64,000 bases of DNA from Ricinus communis (lineage: Eukaryota; Streptophyta; Magnoliopsida; Malpighiales; Euphorbiaceae). The stretch lies in the NCBI RefSeq assembly GCF_019578655.1, contig NC_063264.1, positions 13,681,213-13,745,212 of the forward strand, given 5' to 3'. Positions 46,418 through 58,948 of this stretch are shown here, in pieces (positions within the stretch are counted from its first letter, which is position 1; every line of letters begins with the position of its first letter). The position numbers and the translations under genes were made by a program. The notes under the pieces are model-generated. The model saw only the letters and a program-made list of their open reading frames with translations, made no database searches and had not been told where the DNA came from.

Positions 46418-47366
46418 CCTTCTAGCAAATCCCCAAGGATGGAGAGACACTCGCAATCAATGAGTCAACTCCTCCAAGCGCGAGGGCGCTTTTCATGAAT
46501 GTAGGAAACTTTTTGCTAAGTCATCCAATTTGCATTAATGAGTTTTAGGAGCATTATAATATCTCTAAGAGGTTGGTAAGAGTATAAATACCCTTTATAA
46601 AGACTCAAGACATAAGTAGTGTGAAGTTATTATACCCAAACTCTTGCAAATTTTTTTCTCATCTTATGACACTTGATATTCTTACTGGCAAAATGTATTA
46701 AGTTGAATTTCTATATTCAACTATTCTAAAAGGGTTAATGTGTGAGCCTAGGTATTAAAAACGCATGAAATTAATTGTTGAGTAACTACTTAATACTCAA
46801 GGGTTAAGGGACTTAGTGAGAAATTAGTTCACTAAGGGAAGAGGTTTAGTGTTAGCTTCGAAAAGCACCAAGTTCTTATGTAAACTTGCAAAAACCCAAA
46901 GGTTGTAATATTGAAGACGATAGTGGAATTCTCAAGTGTGATCTTGAGGAGTGGATGTAGGAAGGATTATTCCTAAACCACTATAAATCTTTGTGTGAAT
47001 TTCTCTAACCCTAACTCTCTTCCCAATTCCTTTATCCTTCTTAACGTCCTTGTGTGTTTCTTATCTCAATTTATTTCTACAATTTGAGGTCACCATTTCA
47101 CCCCCCCTTTCTTAGTTCCAAAAGAACAAACATAAAGCATGGAATTAAACATCAACATGTGCAATTTTATATCTCAAAATGTTGAAGTTTATAGAAAGGC
47201 AGCAAAAAGGGCAAATATACAAATAATAGCAATAGAATCAAAAGTTAGGATTCTCTCATGAATCCCCCATCTTATTATCAAATTCAATATCCATCCATTA
47301 AGTCCGAAGAGTGGACAACTCAAATGTTAGAGTATCAATTCTATGCTATTGAGCATCGATCTGACG
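46418..47366 (+). repeat. Copia-type LTR tail with leader/gag-start fragment
   Basis: Unique, AT-rich DNA at a - to + switch of the satellite. It has the inverted gcgccctcgcgc motif (46474) shared with 2345-2732. A stretch resembling a copia LTR 3' end (46960-47134, ctctaaccctaactctc and acaatttgaggtcaccattt) ends aacaaaca. A short leader follows, then a readable segment EEWTTQMLEYQFYAIEHRSD (47307-47366) that may be the start of gag. No primer binding site is recognisable. Confidence 0.5.
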
Positions 47367-47819
47367 TTATATATTAACAAATATATCCCTTTTACGGGGT
47401 TATTTTCTCATATTAAAAAATAAACCCCTTTTATGGGGTTGTTTTCTCATATTCAAAAACATACCCCTTCTATGGGGTTATTTTCTTATATTCACAAATA
47501 TACCCCTCTTATAGGGTTGTTTACTCATATCCACAAATATATCTCTCTTACGGGATTGATTTCTCATATTCACAAATGTACCTTTTTACGGTGTTGTTTT
47601 GTCATATTCACAAATATACCCAACTTATATTGACAAATATACCCATGTTACGGGGTTATTTTTTCATATTAAAAAATGTATCCCTTTAATGGGGTTGTTT
47701 TCTAATACTCATAAATACGCCTATTTTACAGAGTTATTCTATCATTCTTAAAAATATATCTCTCTTACGGGGTTCTTTTCTAATATTGATAAAAATACCC
47801 CTGTTGCGGGGTTATTTTC
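47367..47819 (+). repeat. 39-bp satellite array, block 9 (+ orientation)
   Basis: About 11 monomers. Its last five bases, TTTTC (47815-47819), are the left target-site duplication of the gypsy element that follows. Confidence 0.93.
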
Positions 47820-50132
47820 TGTAACGCCTGCATTTTCTCATCATCCATGTTATGTGCATTTACATTTAATCATTGGGCATATGATGGTATATCAATGATA
47901 TTTTTATTTTATGAGAACATATATATATTAATTATAAGTAGAGAATAAGAAGCATGATATTAGATTATTAATTTAGATAAGTTGATTAAGTACTTGGGTT
48001 ATGTGTATTAAGCCTTAAGACTTAATTGAACCAATAGTTGAAGGTTGGGTAAATAGATTGGACTTAAAAGATATAATTAAAAGTTAGTACCTATATATGG
48101 TTAGTAAGAATTAATTTAGGGTGATAAAAATAGTTTAGTAGGTGGTGGCATTAAGAGAGGAATATTGGAAATTGGAATCATGACCAAGCTCATTTTACCT
48201 CTTTATTTCTCTAAAATTCGTACATGGCCAAAAACACAAAATTTGGAATAAGAGAGAGGAGTGGAATACCTAGAAAAACTTAAGATTAAGATAGGATTTT
48301 GCCAACTATTGAAGGAGCCAAGCTAAACCTAAAGGATTTAAGCATATTAGCAACCCAAAAGCTGAAATTGGTAAGTTGTTACTTGAGTGTTATTAATTTG
48401 TCATTAGGGTTCTTGATTACAAATTGGAAAAACTTCATTTGATGCTCTCATTGATTAATTAAAGGTCTGATTATCATGAATTAGTAGAGTATTGAATGAT
48501 TGCATAAAGATTAAGCTTGATTTAAGTTTAAGTACGTTAAGATAGAAAACTGTCAAAATTCCAGCAACCTTGATGTTCTGGATTTTAGGCATAACATGGG
48601 TTATATAAGTCCAAATTAAGCTTAATTGGTGTCTATGGAAAGTTTAAAGAGTCCTCTATAACTTTGTAGTTTTGTGATTTTGCTATTTTTTCCGTTTTAG
48701 TTGCTTAAATTGAGCAAACAGATTGCTGCTCGGGTACAACTAGCTGTATGACCCTTGCTCAGTAATTTGAAAATAATTAAATCTATAGAAGTCGGAATTG
48801 AGTAATTCTTCTTGGAGATGAAACTAGACGCATAAATGGATATGTATATTTAATATGAGATTTTTGTATTAAGCCAATTTTTCCCAGCAATAAATATACC
48901 TTGGTACTAAATTCTGTCTAGAAAACAGAAATGTTGGAGATTAATTTTATGCAATTTATTGATGTTAATTTGAGTTAAATTGGTATTTAACTAGATGGGA
49001 AATGTTTATAGGATATTAAAACAGTAATTGAGAGTCTTAGAGGAAGAGTTAGACCTATGAATTAGAGAGGGGATGATCTTGTAATGCATTAGAACTCGCA
49101 TTTACATGAATATTTGTAATATGCATGAAATGTGAATTGATGAATGTGTTGACAGGTACTCAAAAGGCCTGGAAAGGAAGTTGTGGAGAAAGGAGGTTCT
49201 TATATGCTAAAGGAATAAGTATATTTTGAGTGAGTAAATAGTTAATATTTTCTATGTTCATATATTTAATCAAATGTTCCGCAAATGGTTGCGTTTGCTT
49301 AATATTGTTTATGTTTGAATGACTGAGATGGAAATGATTGGTGTTGAGTGGAACAATTGTTATTGCTGAAATATGATATAAGTGAAATGATTGAATTGTG
49401 ATGTTAAGTGCATATGTGCATGTGAATGGTGGATTCCCCTGTGAAAAAAAAAAGATATATATATAAAGCCTTGGGAGGCTAAAGCCTAGAGAGGTTATAA
49501 AAGTGTATAATGTGAGATGAGGCGGAGCAGCTTACGTGTGTGATATGTGAGGATGAGGCGGAGCAGCACATTAAAGGGGATCCACAAGCCGTGAGAACTA
49601 ACCATAATTGTTGAATTGTATTTCTTCTATGATGGTTGTAATGAATTGAGTAGAATGGTATGACTTTATACCTAAACTATGAATATCATGGAAAGTTATG
49701 TGATTGGGTGGAAATTGTATTAAGTGTATGTGATATAGATTATGTTGATTATTTATTTACTGAGTTGGAGGCTCACCCCTCTCCAAAATTTTTCTTTTCA
49801 GGTTTGTAAATAGTAGTGCATCCGTTGGTTGTATGCGAAGTCTAGCTTTTAGCAATTCTGTCAAGTTGGGCCGGTTTGTGAAGTATCCTCCCGATGCATT
49901 TTTGTATGCGCTATGTGATATATATGGAAGTATGCCTTATAAGGCATAAGAAGATGTTTGTAATACTTGTTAAATGATGTTTAAGTATAATCATATGTTT
50001 ATATGTTAATAACCTTGTGTTTGGATTCTTAACAACCTACATATTGACCTATCTACCTGTAGTATATATTCTACGACGCTTGTATGCTTCCTGGCTAATG
50101 TTTATTGGTTAACATGTGATGGGGGTGTTACA
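47820..50132 (+). repeat. 5' LTR of gypsy element, 2313 bp
   Basis: TGTAACGCCTGC to GGGGGTGTTACA. Contains a 410-bp section (49160-49569), with the repeated motif gatgaggcggagcagc, that is missing from the 3' LTR. No coding potential. Confidence 0.92.
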
Positions 50133-50138
50133 TTTTAG

Positions 50139-50150
50139 TGGTATCAGAGC
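50139..50150 (+). promoter_or_regulatory. Primer binding site, initiator tRNA-Met
   Basis: tggtatcagagc, 6 nt downstream of the LTR end; the standard plant retrotransposon site complementary to initiator tRNA-Met, where minus-strand DNA synthesis starts. Confidence 0.93.
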
Positions 50151-50250
50151 AGGGATTAGATTCATTAGGAGTAGATTCATGTTGCACATCATTAAGCATA
50201 TGATATATGTTTTTTGAACTTGACTGAATATTTGCATTTCATATATATAG

Positions 50251-51170
50251 ATGGAGAGACAAGGAGAACACGCAACTGGCCCAGATAAGTCATTAGAGTC
50301 TGTGCATGGTCATGAAAATGCATCTGAACATGAGCAACATGATGGGCATGAGCTACATTCTGAAAATGCTGCACAATTGAATGTACAAAATGTTATGGAA
50401 CAGTTTATGGATTTTCTGATGCAACGGGCAGCTCAACAACAAGCACCGGCGCCTCAGACTCAACAACAAAAGGCTGTGATAGATAAGAATTATGAAAGAG
50501 TTAGGAAACAAGGTGCCAATGTTTTTCAAGGTACTACTGATCCCTACCGAGGCCGAGGGAATGGTTACGAAATACAGAAAGGGTGTTGGATAGATTTAAT
50601 TGCACATCCGAACAAAGGCTTCTATATACAGTATCTTTAATAGAAAAAGATGCACTTGATTGGTGGGAAACAGTTTTAAGAAGCAAAGATCGACCAATCA
50701 CTTTGACTTGGAATGATTTCTTGAGAGAATTTACGAAGTATACTCCGAAATTTATAGAGACAGAAAGAAGCTTGAATTTCTTGATTTGAAACAGAATGAT
50801 ATGTCGATTGCGAGTACGAAGTTCAATTTGTGAGATTATGTAAGTATGCACCGGAAGAAATAGCCAATCGAAGAACTAAAAGAAAGAAATTTGAGATGGG
50901 TTTGAGGCTTGACATTCGTGAGAAAATGGCAGTGAAACCTCATAATTACAATGCCTCAATTGAAGTTGCTTTGAGAGCTGAAGAAACATCATTTGAAAGG
51001 AATACCATGGAAGCTAAAAAGAAGAAGATCATTGGTGCTTATAGTAATCCTCCAAGACATATTAGTATTTCTTCGTTTAGAGGCTCTAATTCACGACGGA
51101 GTAGTTATCGTGGACGAGGGTTTGGTGGTCAGTCTAGTAGATCCTCCATGATCTTATAGTAGAGGTGGAT
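50251..51170 (+). pseudogene. Gypsy gag capsid relic
   Basis: ATG at 50251 gives MERQGEHATGPDKSLESVHG, a His/Gln-rich N-terminus and a Gln/Pro stretch (QQQAPAPQTQQQ), then VFQGTTDP. A frameshift near 50545-50570 moves to the frame with CTSEQRLLYTVSLIEKDALDWWETV and TLTWNDFLREFTKYTP (50583-50789), the Retrotrans_gag signature. A second shift near 50770 leads to RTKRKKFEMGLRLDIREKMA and VALRAEE (50830-51159). Gag builds the virus-like particle; this copy would yield only fragments. Confidence 0.85.
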
Positions 51171-51204
51171 ACAATTCATCCAGGACTTGAGGGAGGACAA
51201 GTTT

Positions 51205-51340
51205 CAGCCAGAGGGTTTGCTCCTGTTTGTCCCACGTGCAACAGGAGACATCTTGGAGAATGTTGGGGACCTAGACCGAGTATGTTTTACTTGTAGTAGG
51301 CCGAACATTATTCTAGAGATTGTCCTATAAGAAGAAATAA
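51205..51340 (+). pseudogene. Gypsy gag zinc-finger pair relic
   Basis: First finger CPTCNRRHLGEC (CX2CX3HX4C, near 51229-51264), then a classical knuckle starting CFTC (51286) and ending HYSRDCP. A single-base loss and a TAG separate the two halves of the second knuckle. Paired fingers of this form are usual at the end of Tekay-type gag. Confidence 0.75.
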
Positions 51341-51465
51341 TGCTGGAGAATCTTATACAGTGGGTCAGAGTAGTGTTGGTGAAAATATTCCAGTTGGTTC
51401 AGGCAGAGGCAGAGGAAGAGGTGGCAGAGGAGGTTTAACTATTTCAGCAACACCATCAGAACAAA

Positions 51466-51703
51466 TTGGTCAACCACAAGCGTATTAGAGTATCCGCTAC
51501 TACTAGAAATGAAGCATTTGTAGCACCTGAAATTGTTACTGGTATACTTTCTATTCATGATTTTGATGCACATGTTCTTATTGATCCTGGATCCACATGT
51601 TCATTCATATCACATGATTTTGCATCGCATGTTCATGCTAATATAGAGGCATTAGGTTATGATATATATGTATCTATGCCTGCTGGGGGTATTATCACAG
51701 TAA
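51466..51703 (+). pseudogene. Gypsy aspartic protease, N-terminal part
   Basis: Open frame with EIVTGILSIHDFDAHVLIDPG and STCSFISHDFA, carrying the DPG variant of the protease active-site triplet that is frequent in plant gypsy elements. It ends after MPAGGIITVN, where the sequence jumps into the 3' LTR at about 51704; the remaining codons of the open frame (to 51750) are LTR sequence. Everything downstream in pol is lost. Confidence 0.85.
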
Positions 51704-53571
51704 ATGTGCATTTACATTTAATCATTGGGCATATGATGGTATATCAATGATATTTTTATTTTATGAGAACATATATATATTAATTATAAGTAGAGAATAA
51801 GAAGCATGATATTAGATTATGAATTTAGATAAGTTGATTAAGTACTTGGGTTATGTGTATTAAGCCTTAAGACTTAATTGAACCAATAGTTGAAGGTTGG
51901 GTAAATAGATTGGACTTAAAAGATATAATTAAAAGTTAGTACCTATATATGGTTAGTAAGAATTAATTTAGGGTGATAAAAATAGTTTAGTAGGTGGTGG
52001 CATTAAGAGAGGAATATTGGAAATTGGAATCATGAGCAAGCTCTTTTTACCTCTTTATTTCTCTAAAATTCGTACATGGCCAAAAACACAAAATTTGGAA
52101 TAAGAGAGAGGAGTGGAATACCTAGAAATACTTAAGATTAAGATAGGATTTTGCCAACTATTGAAGGAGCCAAGCTAAAGCTAAAGGATTTAAGCATATT
52201 AGCAACCCAAAAGCTGAAATTGGTAAGTTGTTACTTGAGTGTTATTAATTTGTCATTAGGGTTCTTGATTACAAATTGGAAAAACTTCATTTGATGCTCT
52301 CATTGATTAATTAAAGGTCTGATTATCATGAATTAGTAGAGTATTGAATGATTGCATAAAGATTAAGCTTGATTTAAGTTTAAGTATGTTAAGATAGAAA
52401 ACTGTCAAAATTCCAGAAACCTTGATGTTCTATATTTTAGGCATAACATGGGTTATATAAGTCCAAATTAAGCTTAATTGGTGTCTATGGAAATTTTAAA
52501 GAGTCCTCTATAACTTTGTAGTTTTGTGATTTTGCTATTTTTGCCGTTTTGGTTGCTTAAATTGAGCAAACAGATTGCTGCTCGGGTACAACTAGCTGTA
52601 TGACCCTTGCTCAGTAATTTAAAAATAATTAAATCTATAGAAGTCAGAATTGAGTAATTCTTCTTGGAGATGAAACTAGACGCATAAATGGATATGTCTA
52701 TTTAATATGAGATTTTTGTATTAAGCCAATTTTGCCCAGCAATAAATATACCTTGGTACTAAATTCTGTCTAGAAAACAGAAATGTTGGAGATTAGTTTT
52801 ATGCAATTTATTGATGTTAATTTGAGTTTAATTGGTATTTAACTAGATGGGAAATGTTTATAGGATATTAAAACAGTAATTGAGAGTCTTAGAGGAAGAG
52901 TTAGACCTATGAATTAGAGAGGGGATGATCTTGTAATGCATTAGAACTCGCATTTACATGAATATTTGTAATATGCATGAAATGTGAATTGATGAATGTG
53001 TTGACAGGTACATTAAAGGGGATCCACAAGCCGTGAGAACTAACCATAATTGTTGAATTGTATTTCTTCTTTGATGGTTGTAATGAATTGAGTAGAATGG
53101 TATGACTTTATACCTAAACTATGAATATCATGGAAAGTTATGTGATTGGGTGGAAATTATATTAAGTGTATGTGATATAGATTATGTTGATTATTTATTT
53201 ACTGAGCTGGAGGCTCACCCCTCTCCAAAATTTTTCTTTTCAGGTTTGTAAATAGTAGTGCATCCGTTGGTTGTATGCGAAGTCTAGCTTTTAGCAGCTC
53301 AAGTTGGGCCGTTTTGTGAAGTATCCTCCCGATGCATTTTTGTATGCAGTTATGTGATATATATGGAAGTATGCCTTATAAGGCATAAGAAGATGTTTGT
53401 AATACTTGTTAAATGATGTTTAAGTATAATCATATGTTTATATGTTAATAACCTTGTGTCTGGATTCTTAACAACCTACATATTGACCTATCTACCTGCA
53501 GTATATATTCTACGACGCTTGTATGCTTCCTGGCTAATGTTTATTGGTTAGCATGTGATGGGGGTGTTACA
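51704..53571 (+). repeat. 3' LTR of gypsy element, shortened
   Basis: Starts at the position equal to 47852 of the 5' LTR (first 32 bp missing) and lacks the 410 bp equal to 49160-49569 (join at about 53010). The join shows a 2-bp AC overlap. Ends GTTACA at 53571, followed by the TTTTC duplication. Confidence 0.92.
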
Positions 53572-56116
53572 TTTTCTCATATTAGAAAATATACCCCCTT
53601 TATGGGGTTGATTTCTCAGATTCATAAATATACCTTTCTTACTACGTTGTTTACTCATACTCACAAATATAATCGATTTACGGGGTTGTTTGTTATATTG
53701 ACAAATATATTTGACTTATGGGGTTGTTTCTTGTATTGACAAATATACCCCTTTTATGTGGTTCTTCTGTCATAGTCACAGATATACCGCTCTTACGGGG
53801 TTGTTTTTATATATTGATAAATATACCCCTCTTTCGGGGTTGTTTTCGTAGATGAAAAAATCTATCACTTTCGCCCAGTTGTTCTCTCATATTCACAAAT
53901 ATACCCCTCTTACGTGGTTCATTTCTCATATTATTTATAATTCTTTTACAGTGTTGTTTCCTCATACTCAGAAATATACCAGTCTTACGAGGTTTTTTTT
54001 CTTATACTCACAAATATATTCTTCTTACGAGGATGTTCTCTTATTTTCACAAATATACCCCTCCTATGGGGTTGATTTCTCATATTTACCAATATACCCC
54101 TCTTACGGGGTTATTTTCTCATATTCACAAATATATCCCCCTTACGTGGTAGTTTTCTTATATTGACAAATGTACACCTCTTATGGGGTTGTTTCTCATA
54201 TTAAAAATTATACCCTTTTTATGGGCTTGTTTCCTCACACTCACAAATATACTTTACTTACGGGGTTGTTTTTTTATATTGATAAATATACCCCTATTAT
54301 GGTGTTATTGTCCTATGTTAAAAGATATATCCCTTTAATGGGATTGTTTTCTGATACTCACAAATACACCCCTTTAATATGGTTGATTTCTGATACTAAA
54401 AAAATACACCCTTTTTACAGGTTTTTTCTATGTTAACAAATATAACCCTTTTATGGAGTTCTTCCATCATACTCACAAATATACTCCTCTTAGGGGTTTA
54501 TATTTTTATATGAAAAAATATACCTCTCTTAAAGGATTATTTTCTAATATTCATAAACATATCCCTCTTATGGAGGTTGATTTCTCATATTCATAAATAT
54601 ACCCCTTTTACGGTGTTGTTTCCTCATACTCACCAATATACCCCACTTACGGGGTTGTCTTCTTATATTGGAAACTATAGCCCTCTTGCGATGTTGTTTT
54701 CTTGTATTAAAACATATACCCTTACTTATGGGGCTATTTACTCATACTCAAAAATATATCCCTCTTACGAGGTTGGTTTCTAATATTCATAAATATATCC
54801 CTCTTATGGGTTGATTTCTCATACTCACAAATATATCCACTTGCGGGGTTGGCTTCTTATATTCACAAATACCTTTTACGAGATTGTTTTCTTGTATTAA
54901 AAAATATATCCCTATTATGGAGCTATTTTCTTATACTAACAAATATACCCCACTTACGGTGGTATTTTCTTACATTAATAAATATACCCCTGTTACGGGG
55001 CTATTTTCTCATAAATATACCTCTGCTATGGGGTTGTTTTTCATATTAAAAAATATATCTCTTTAATGGAATTATTTTTTGATACTAATAAATACACCCC
55101 TTTTACGGGGTTCTATTCATATATTGATAAATATAATCATTTTACGAGGTTGTTCTATCATACTCACAAATATATCCCTCTTACGGGGTTGTTTTATAAT
55201 ATTGACAAATATACCCCTCTTATGGAGCTGTTTTCTCATATGAAAAAATATAGCTCTTTTACACGGTTGTTTTCTCATATTCACAAATATACCCCTCTTA
55301 AGGGTTATTATCTCATATTCACAAATATATCCCTCTTACGGGGTTGATTTCTCATATTTATAAATATACCCATTTTACGGTGTTGTTTTCTCATACTAAC
55401 AAATATACTCCACTTACGGTGTTGTTTTCTTAAATTAGCAAATATACCCCTCTTACGAGTTTGTTTTCTTATATTAAAAAATATAATCCTATTATGGAAT
55501 TATTTTCTCATACTCACAAATATAATTCTCTTACGGGGTTATTTTTTTATATTTATAAATATACCCCTCTTATGGGGTTGTCTTTTTCATATTCATAAAT
55601 ATACCCATCTCATGGTGTTTTCTTATTATATTGACAAATAGACAATATTTACGGGATTGTTCTATCATACTAACAAATATACCCCTCTTACTGTGTTGTC
55701 TAATATTAACAAATGTACTCCTCTTACGGGGTTATTTTTTCATGTTAAAAAATATACCCCTCTTATGGGGTTGTTTTTCCATACTTACAAATATACCCCT
55801 CTTACTGTGTCGTTTTCTCATATTCATTAATATACTGGTCTTACGTGGCTGTTTTATCATATTCACAAATATACTCTTGTTACAAAATATACCCATTTTA
55901 CTGGCTGTTCTCTTATACTCACAAATATACCACTCATACGATGTTGTTTTCTAATATTGACAAATATGCCCCTTTTGCGGGATTGTTTTCTCATATTAAT
56001 AAATATACTCCTCTTATGGGGTTGTTCTCTCATATTCACAAATATACCTCTCTTACGACGTTGATTTCTCATACTCATAAGTATACCCCTTTTACGATAT
56101 TGTTTACTAATAGGCT
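53572..56116 (+). repeat. 39-bp satellite array, block 10 (+ orientation)
   Basis: About 65 monomers continuing block 9 after the gypsy insertion. Open frames (for example 53852-54166 and 55631-55954) are repeat products. Confidence 0.94.
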
Positions 56117-56247
56117 TTTTATGCAGCTACAGTCTAACGTAGTGAGCTTATCAATGCAGTCTAGCACTAATGGCGAGTATCAAGGTCGTATTCTCAGGAA
56201 AGTGAAAACCCAGAGTTACTATTTCGTTCTTTGTTATCTAACCTAAT
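56117..56247 (-). repeat. LTR scrap (3' end of Athila-like LTR)
   Basis: 131 bp matching the 3' terminal part of the Athila-like LTRs in reverse orientation (gcagtctagcactaatggcg, tatcaaggtcgtattctc, as at 22590-22650). Both sides are satellite, so it is an internally truncated relic; no duplication recognised. Confidence 0.8.
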
Positions 56248-58283
56248 ATTGACAAATATACCCTTCTTATGGGGTTGTTTTCTTATATTTACAAATATAC
56301 AACCTCTTACGAGAATTTTTATATATTTACAAATACACCCCTCTTACGAGGTTGTTTTTCAATTTTCACAAATATATCCCTCTTACGGAGTTGTTTTTCA
56401 ATAATCACAAATATATCTCTCTTATAGGATTATTTTCCTATACTAAAAAATATACCCCGTTTATGGGGTTGTTTTCTGATACTCACAAATGTACCCCTTT
56501 TACGAGGTTTTTTTTTATATTGACAAATATAACCCTATTACGGGGTTGTTCTATCATACTAAAAAATATACCCCTTTTACAGGGTTTTTTTTTTTATATT
56601 CACAAATATACCTCTCATACGGGGTTTTTTCTTATATTGTTGAATACACCTCTCTTACGTGGTTGTTTTCTCATATGAAAAAATACACCCCAATTACGTA
56701 GTTGTTTTCTCATACTCAGAAATATACCCCTCTTACAGGATTATTTTCTCATATTCATAAATATACCCTTTTTACGGTGTTGTTTCTCCATACTCACAAA
56801 TATACACCACTTATTGGGGTTGTTTTTTTATATTGACAAATATACTCCTTTTATAGGGTTGTTTTCTCATATTGAAAATTGTATCCCTTTTGTATGGGGT
56901 TGTTTTCTCATACTCATAAATATAAACCTCTTACGGGGTTGCTCTCTTATATTGACAGACATACCCTTCTTACGGGGATATTTTCTCATATTCACAAATA
57001 TATCCCTCCTGCGAGTTTATTTTCTCATATGCACATATATACTCATCTTATGGGGCAGTTCTCTTATATTGACAAATACAATACTTTTACGAGGTTGTTC
57101 TATCATACTCACAAATAAACGCCTCTTACAGGGTTGTTTTGTCATATTCACAAATATACTCCTCTTACTGTGTTATTTCCTCATACTCATAAATATACCC
57201 CTCTTACGGTGTTGTTCTCTCATATTAGAAAAGTGTACCTCGTTTATAGGGCTATTTTCTCATACTCTCAAACTTACCCCTGTATGAGGTTGTTTTCTCA
57301 TATTCACAAATATACCCCTCTTACAGGGTTTTTTCTCATATTCATAAATATATCCCTCTTATGGGGTTCTTTTCTTATATTAACAAATACACCCCTTTTA
57401 CGGGGTTATCCTATCATACTAACAAATATACCCCTCTTACGGAGTTATTTTCTAATATTAACAAATATACTACTCCTACGAGGTTATTTTCTCATATTCA
57501 CCAATTTTACCCTCTTACGGGGTTGTTTTCTAATTTTGACAAATATATCCCACTTACGGGAATATTTTCTCATATTCACATATATACCCCTCTTATAGGG
57601 TTACTTTCTTATATTGATGAATATACCCTTCTTACGTGGTTATTTTCTCATATGAAAAAAATACACCCCATTTTACGGGTTATTTTATAATATTTACAAA
57701 GATACCCATCTTGCGGGTTCTTTTCTCATATTAAGAAATATACGCCTGTTACGGGTTTGTTTTCTCGTATTCAAAAATATATCCCTATTACAGGGTTAAT
57801 TTCTCATATTCACAAATACACTCGACGTACGTGATTGTTTACTTATATTGACAAATATAGCCCTCTTACGGGGTTGTTTTCTTATATTAAAGAATATACC
57901 CCTATTATGGTGTCGTTTTCACATATTCACAAATATACTCCTCTTAAGGGGTTATTTTCTCATATTTAAAAATATACCCCTCTTACGGTATTGTTTTCTC
58001 ATATTCATAAATAACCCCTCTTACGAGGTTGTTTTCTCATATTCATAATTATACCCCTCTTACGGTGTTGTTTTCTCATATTAAAAAATATACCCCTATT
58101 ACCAGTTTGTTTTCTCATATTCATAAATATACACCTTACGGTATTGTTTTCCTATATTTATATATATATATATCCCTTTTACGGCGTTGTTTACTCGTAC
58201 TCATAAATATACTTGACTTATGGGGTTATTTTCTTAAATTGATAAATATACCTCTCTTACGAGGTTGTTTTCTCATATTAAAT
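56248..58283 (+). repeat. 39-bp satellite array, block 11 (+ orientation)
   Basis: About 52 monomers, the last satellite block. Contains a short TA-dinucleotide run (58161-58174) like the one at 33270-33283 in block 6. Ends at 58283 against unassigned DNA. Confidence 0.94.
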
Positions 58284-58948
58284 ATTTGATACGAACGTGG
58301 CTAACTTGTGCCAAACCTGCATTCAATGTTGATGTCTTCACCAAGGATCGTTCACCTCATCAAGCAAAAAAACTCTAACTCCCAACAAGACCCTTAAATA
58401 ACTTGTACTTAAGAACCTTAATTATAAAGAATTAAAGGTTGTTTGACATAAACAAAAGTTTAGATTAAACTAAATTGTAAAATACCAAGCCTTCACTTGA
58501 TAAATTCACCAAGTTCATAAAGAACAAAAGAAGAGAATGAACTCCAAAATAATCAATATTAAACAACTCCTTTTATATAGAAATTTGTACTAGCTTATAG
58601 GGCCTTAAAAAAACCTAGTTCTATAATATAAGGAAGTAAAGAAAAATATGACTAGGAATAGAATTCTTAAACTAAAAGGACAATTTAAAAAAAGCCTCCT
58701 AACTATTAAAAGACTTCATTAAATGAACAAATACTTCTATAATTCGTCCAACCCAAGCCCATAAAATAAACATGACTATTGGGCTTAAGTAACATGTGAT
58801 ATGTAACCCATTCTTGAGTATTGGACTCCAGCTAGCTTGACTTATTTATTTTGAGCTTATCTTGTTGGATTAAGTTGATAAGAGTATCTTGAGACCATTG
58901 TTTTGATTAAACCCAATCTCACTTGGACTTTGAATCTGACTAAGACTC
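58284..58948. other. Unassigned AT-rich sequence
   Basis: 665 bp between satellite and the plus-strand Athila-like LTR. No open frame above background, no satellite monomers and no second copy in this window. The left end (gatacgaacgtggctaactt) and overall composition suggest a fragment of another LTR or intergenic repeat, but I cannot assign it. Confidence 0.4.

Larger units (their letters stand above)
47820..53571 (+). mobile_element. Ty3/gypsy element, Tekay/Del-like, internally deleted
   Basis: A 5752-bp insertion with perfect 5-bp target-site duplication TTTTC (47815-47819 and 53572-53576), ends TGTAAC...GTTACA. Contents: 5' LTR 2313 bp, initiator-tRNA-Met primer site, gag with zinc knuckles, start of protease, then a direct jump into the 3' LTR. 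Reverse transcriptase, RNase H, integrase and the first 32 bp of the 3' LTR are deleted. Long LTRs, this primer site and this gag type suggest a chromovirus of the Tekay/Del branch (from memory of the family). The LTRs differ by roughly 25-30 substitutions over the shared 1.46 kb or so by eye, the most recent large insertion here. Confidence 0.9.

Noticed and set aside
3230..47366. One copia element split by an inversion into the pieces at 3230-7169 and 46418-47366
   Set aside because: Both pieces read in the + direction and are not contiguous in gag, whereas a simple inversion would leave one piece reversed.
1..58283. Functional centromere
   Set aside because: Athila-like elements and satellite fit pericentromeric DNA, but a 39-bp highly diverged monomer gives no direct evidence of centromere function; needs CENH3 mapping.
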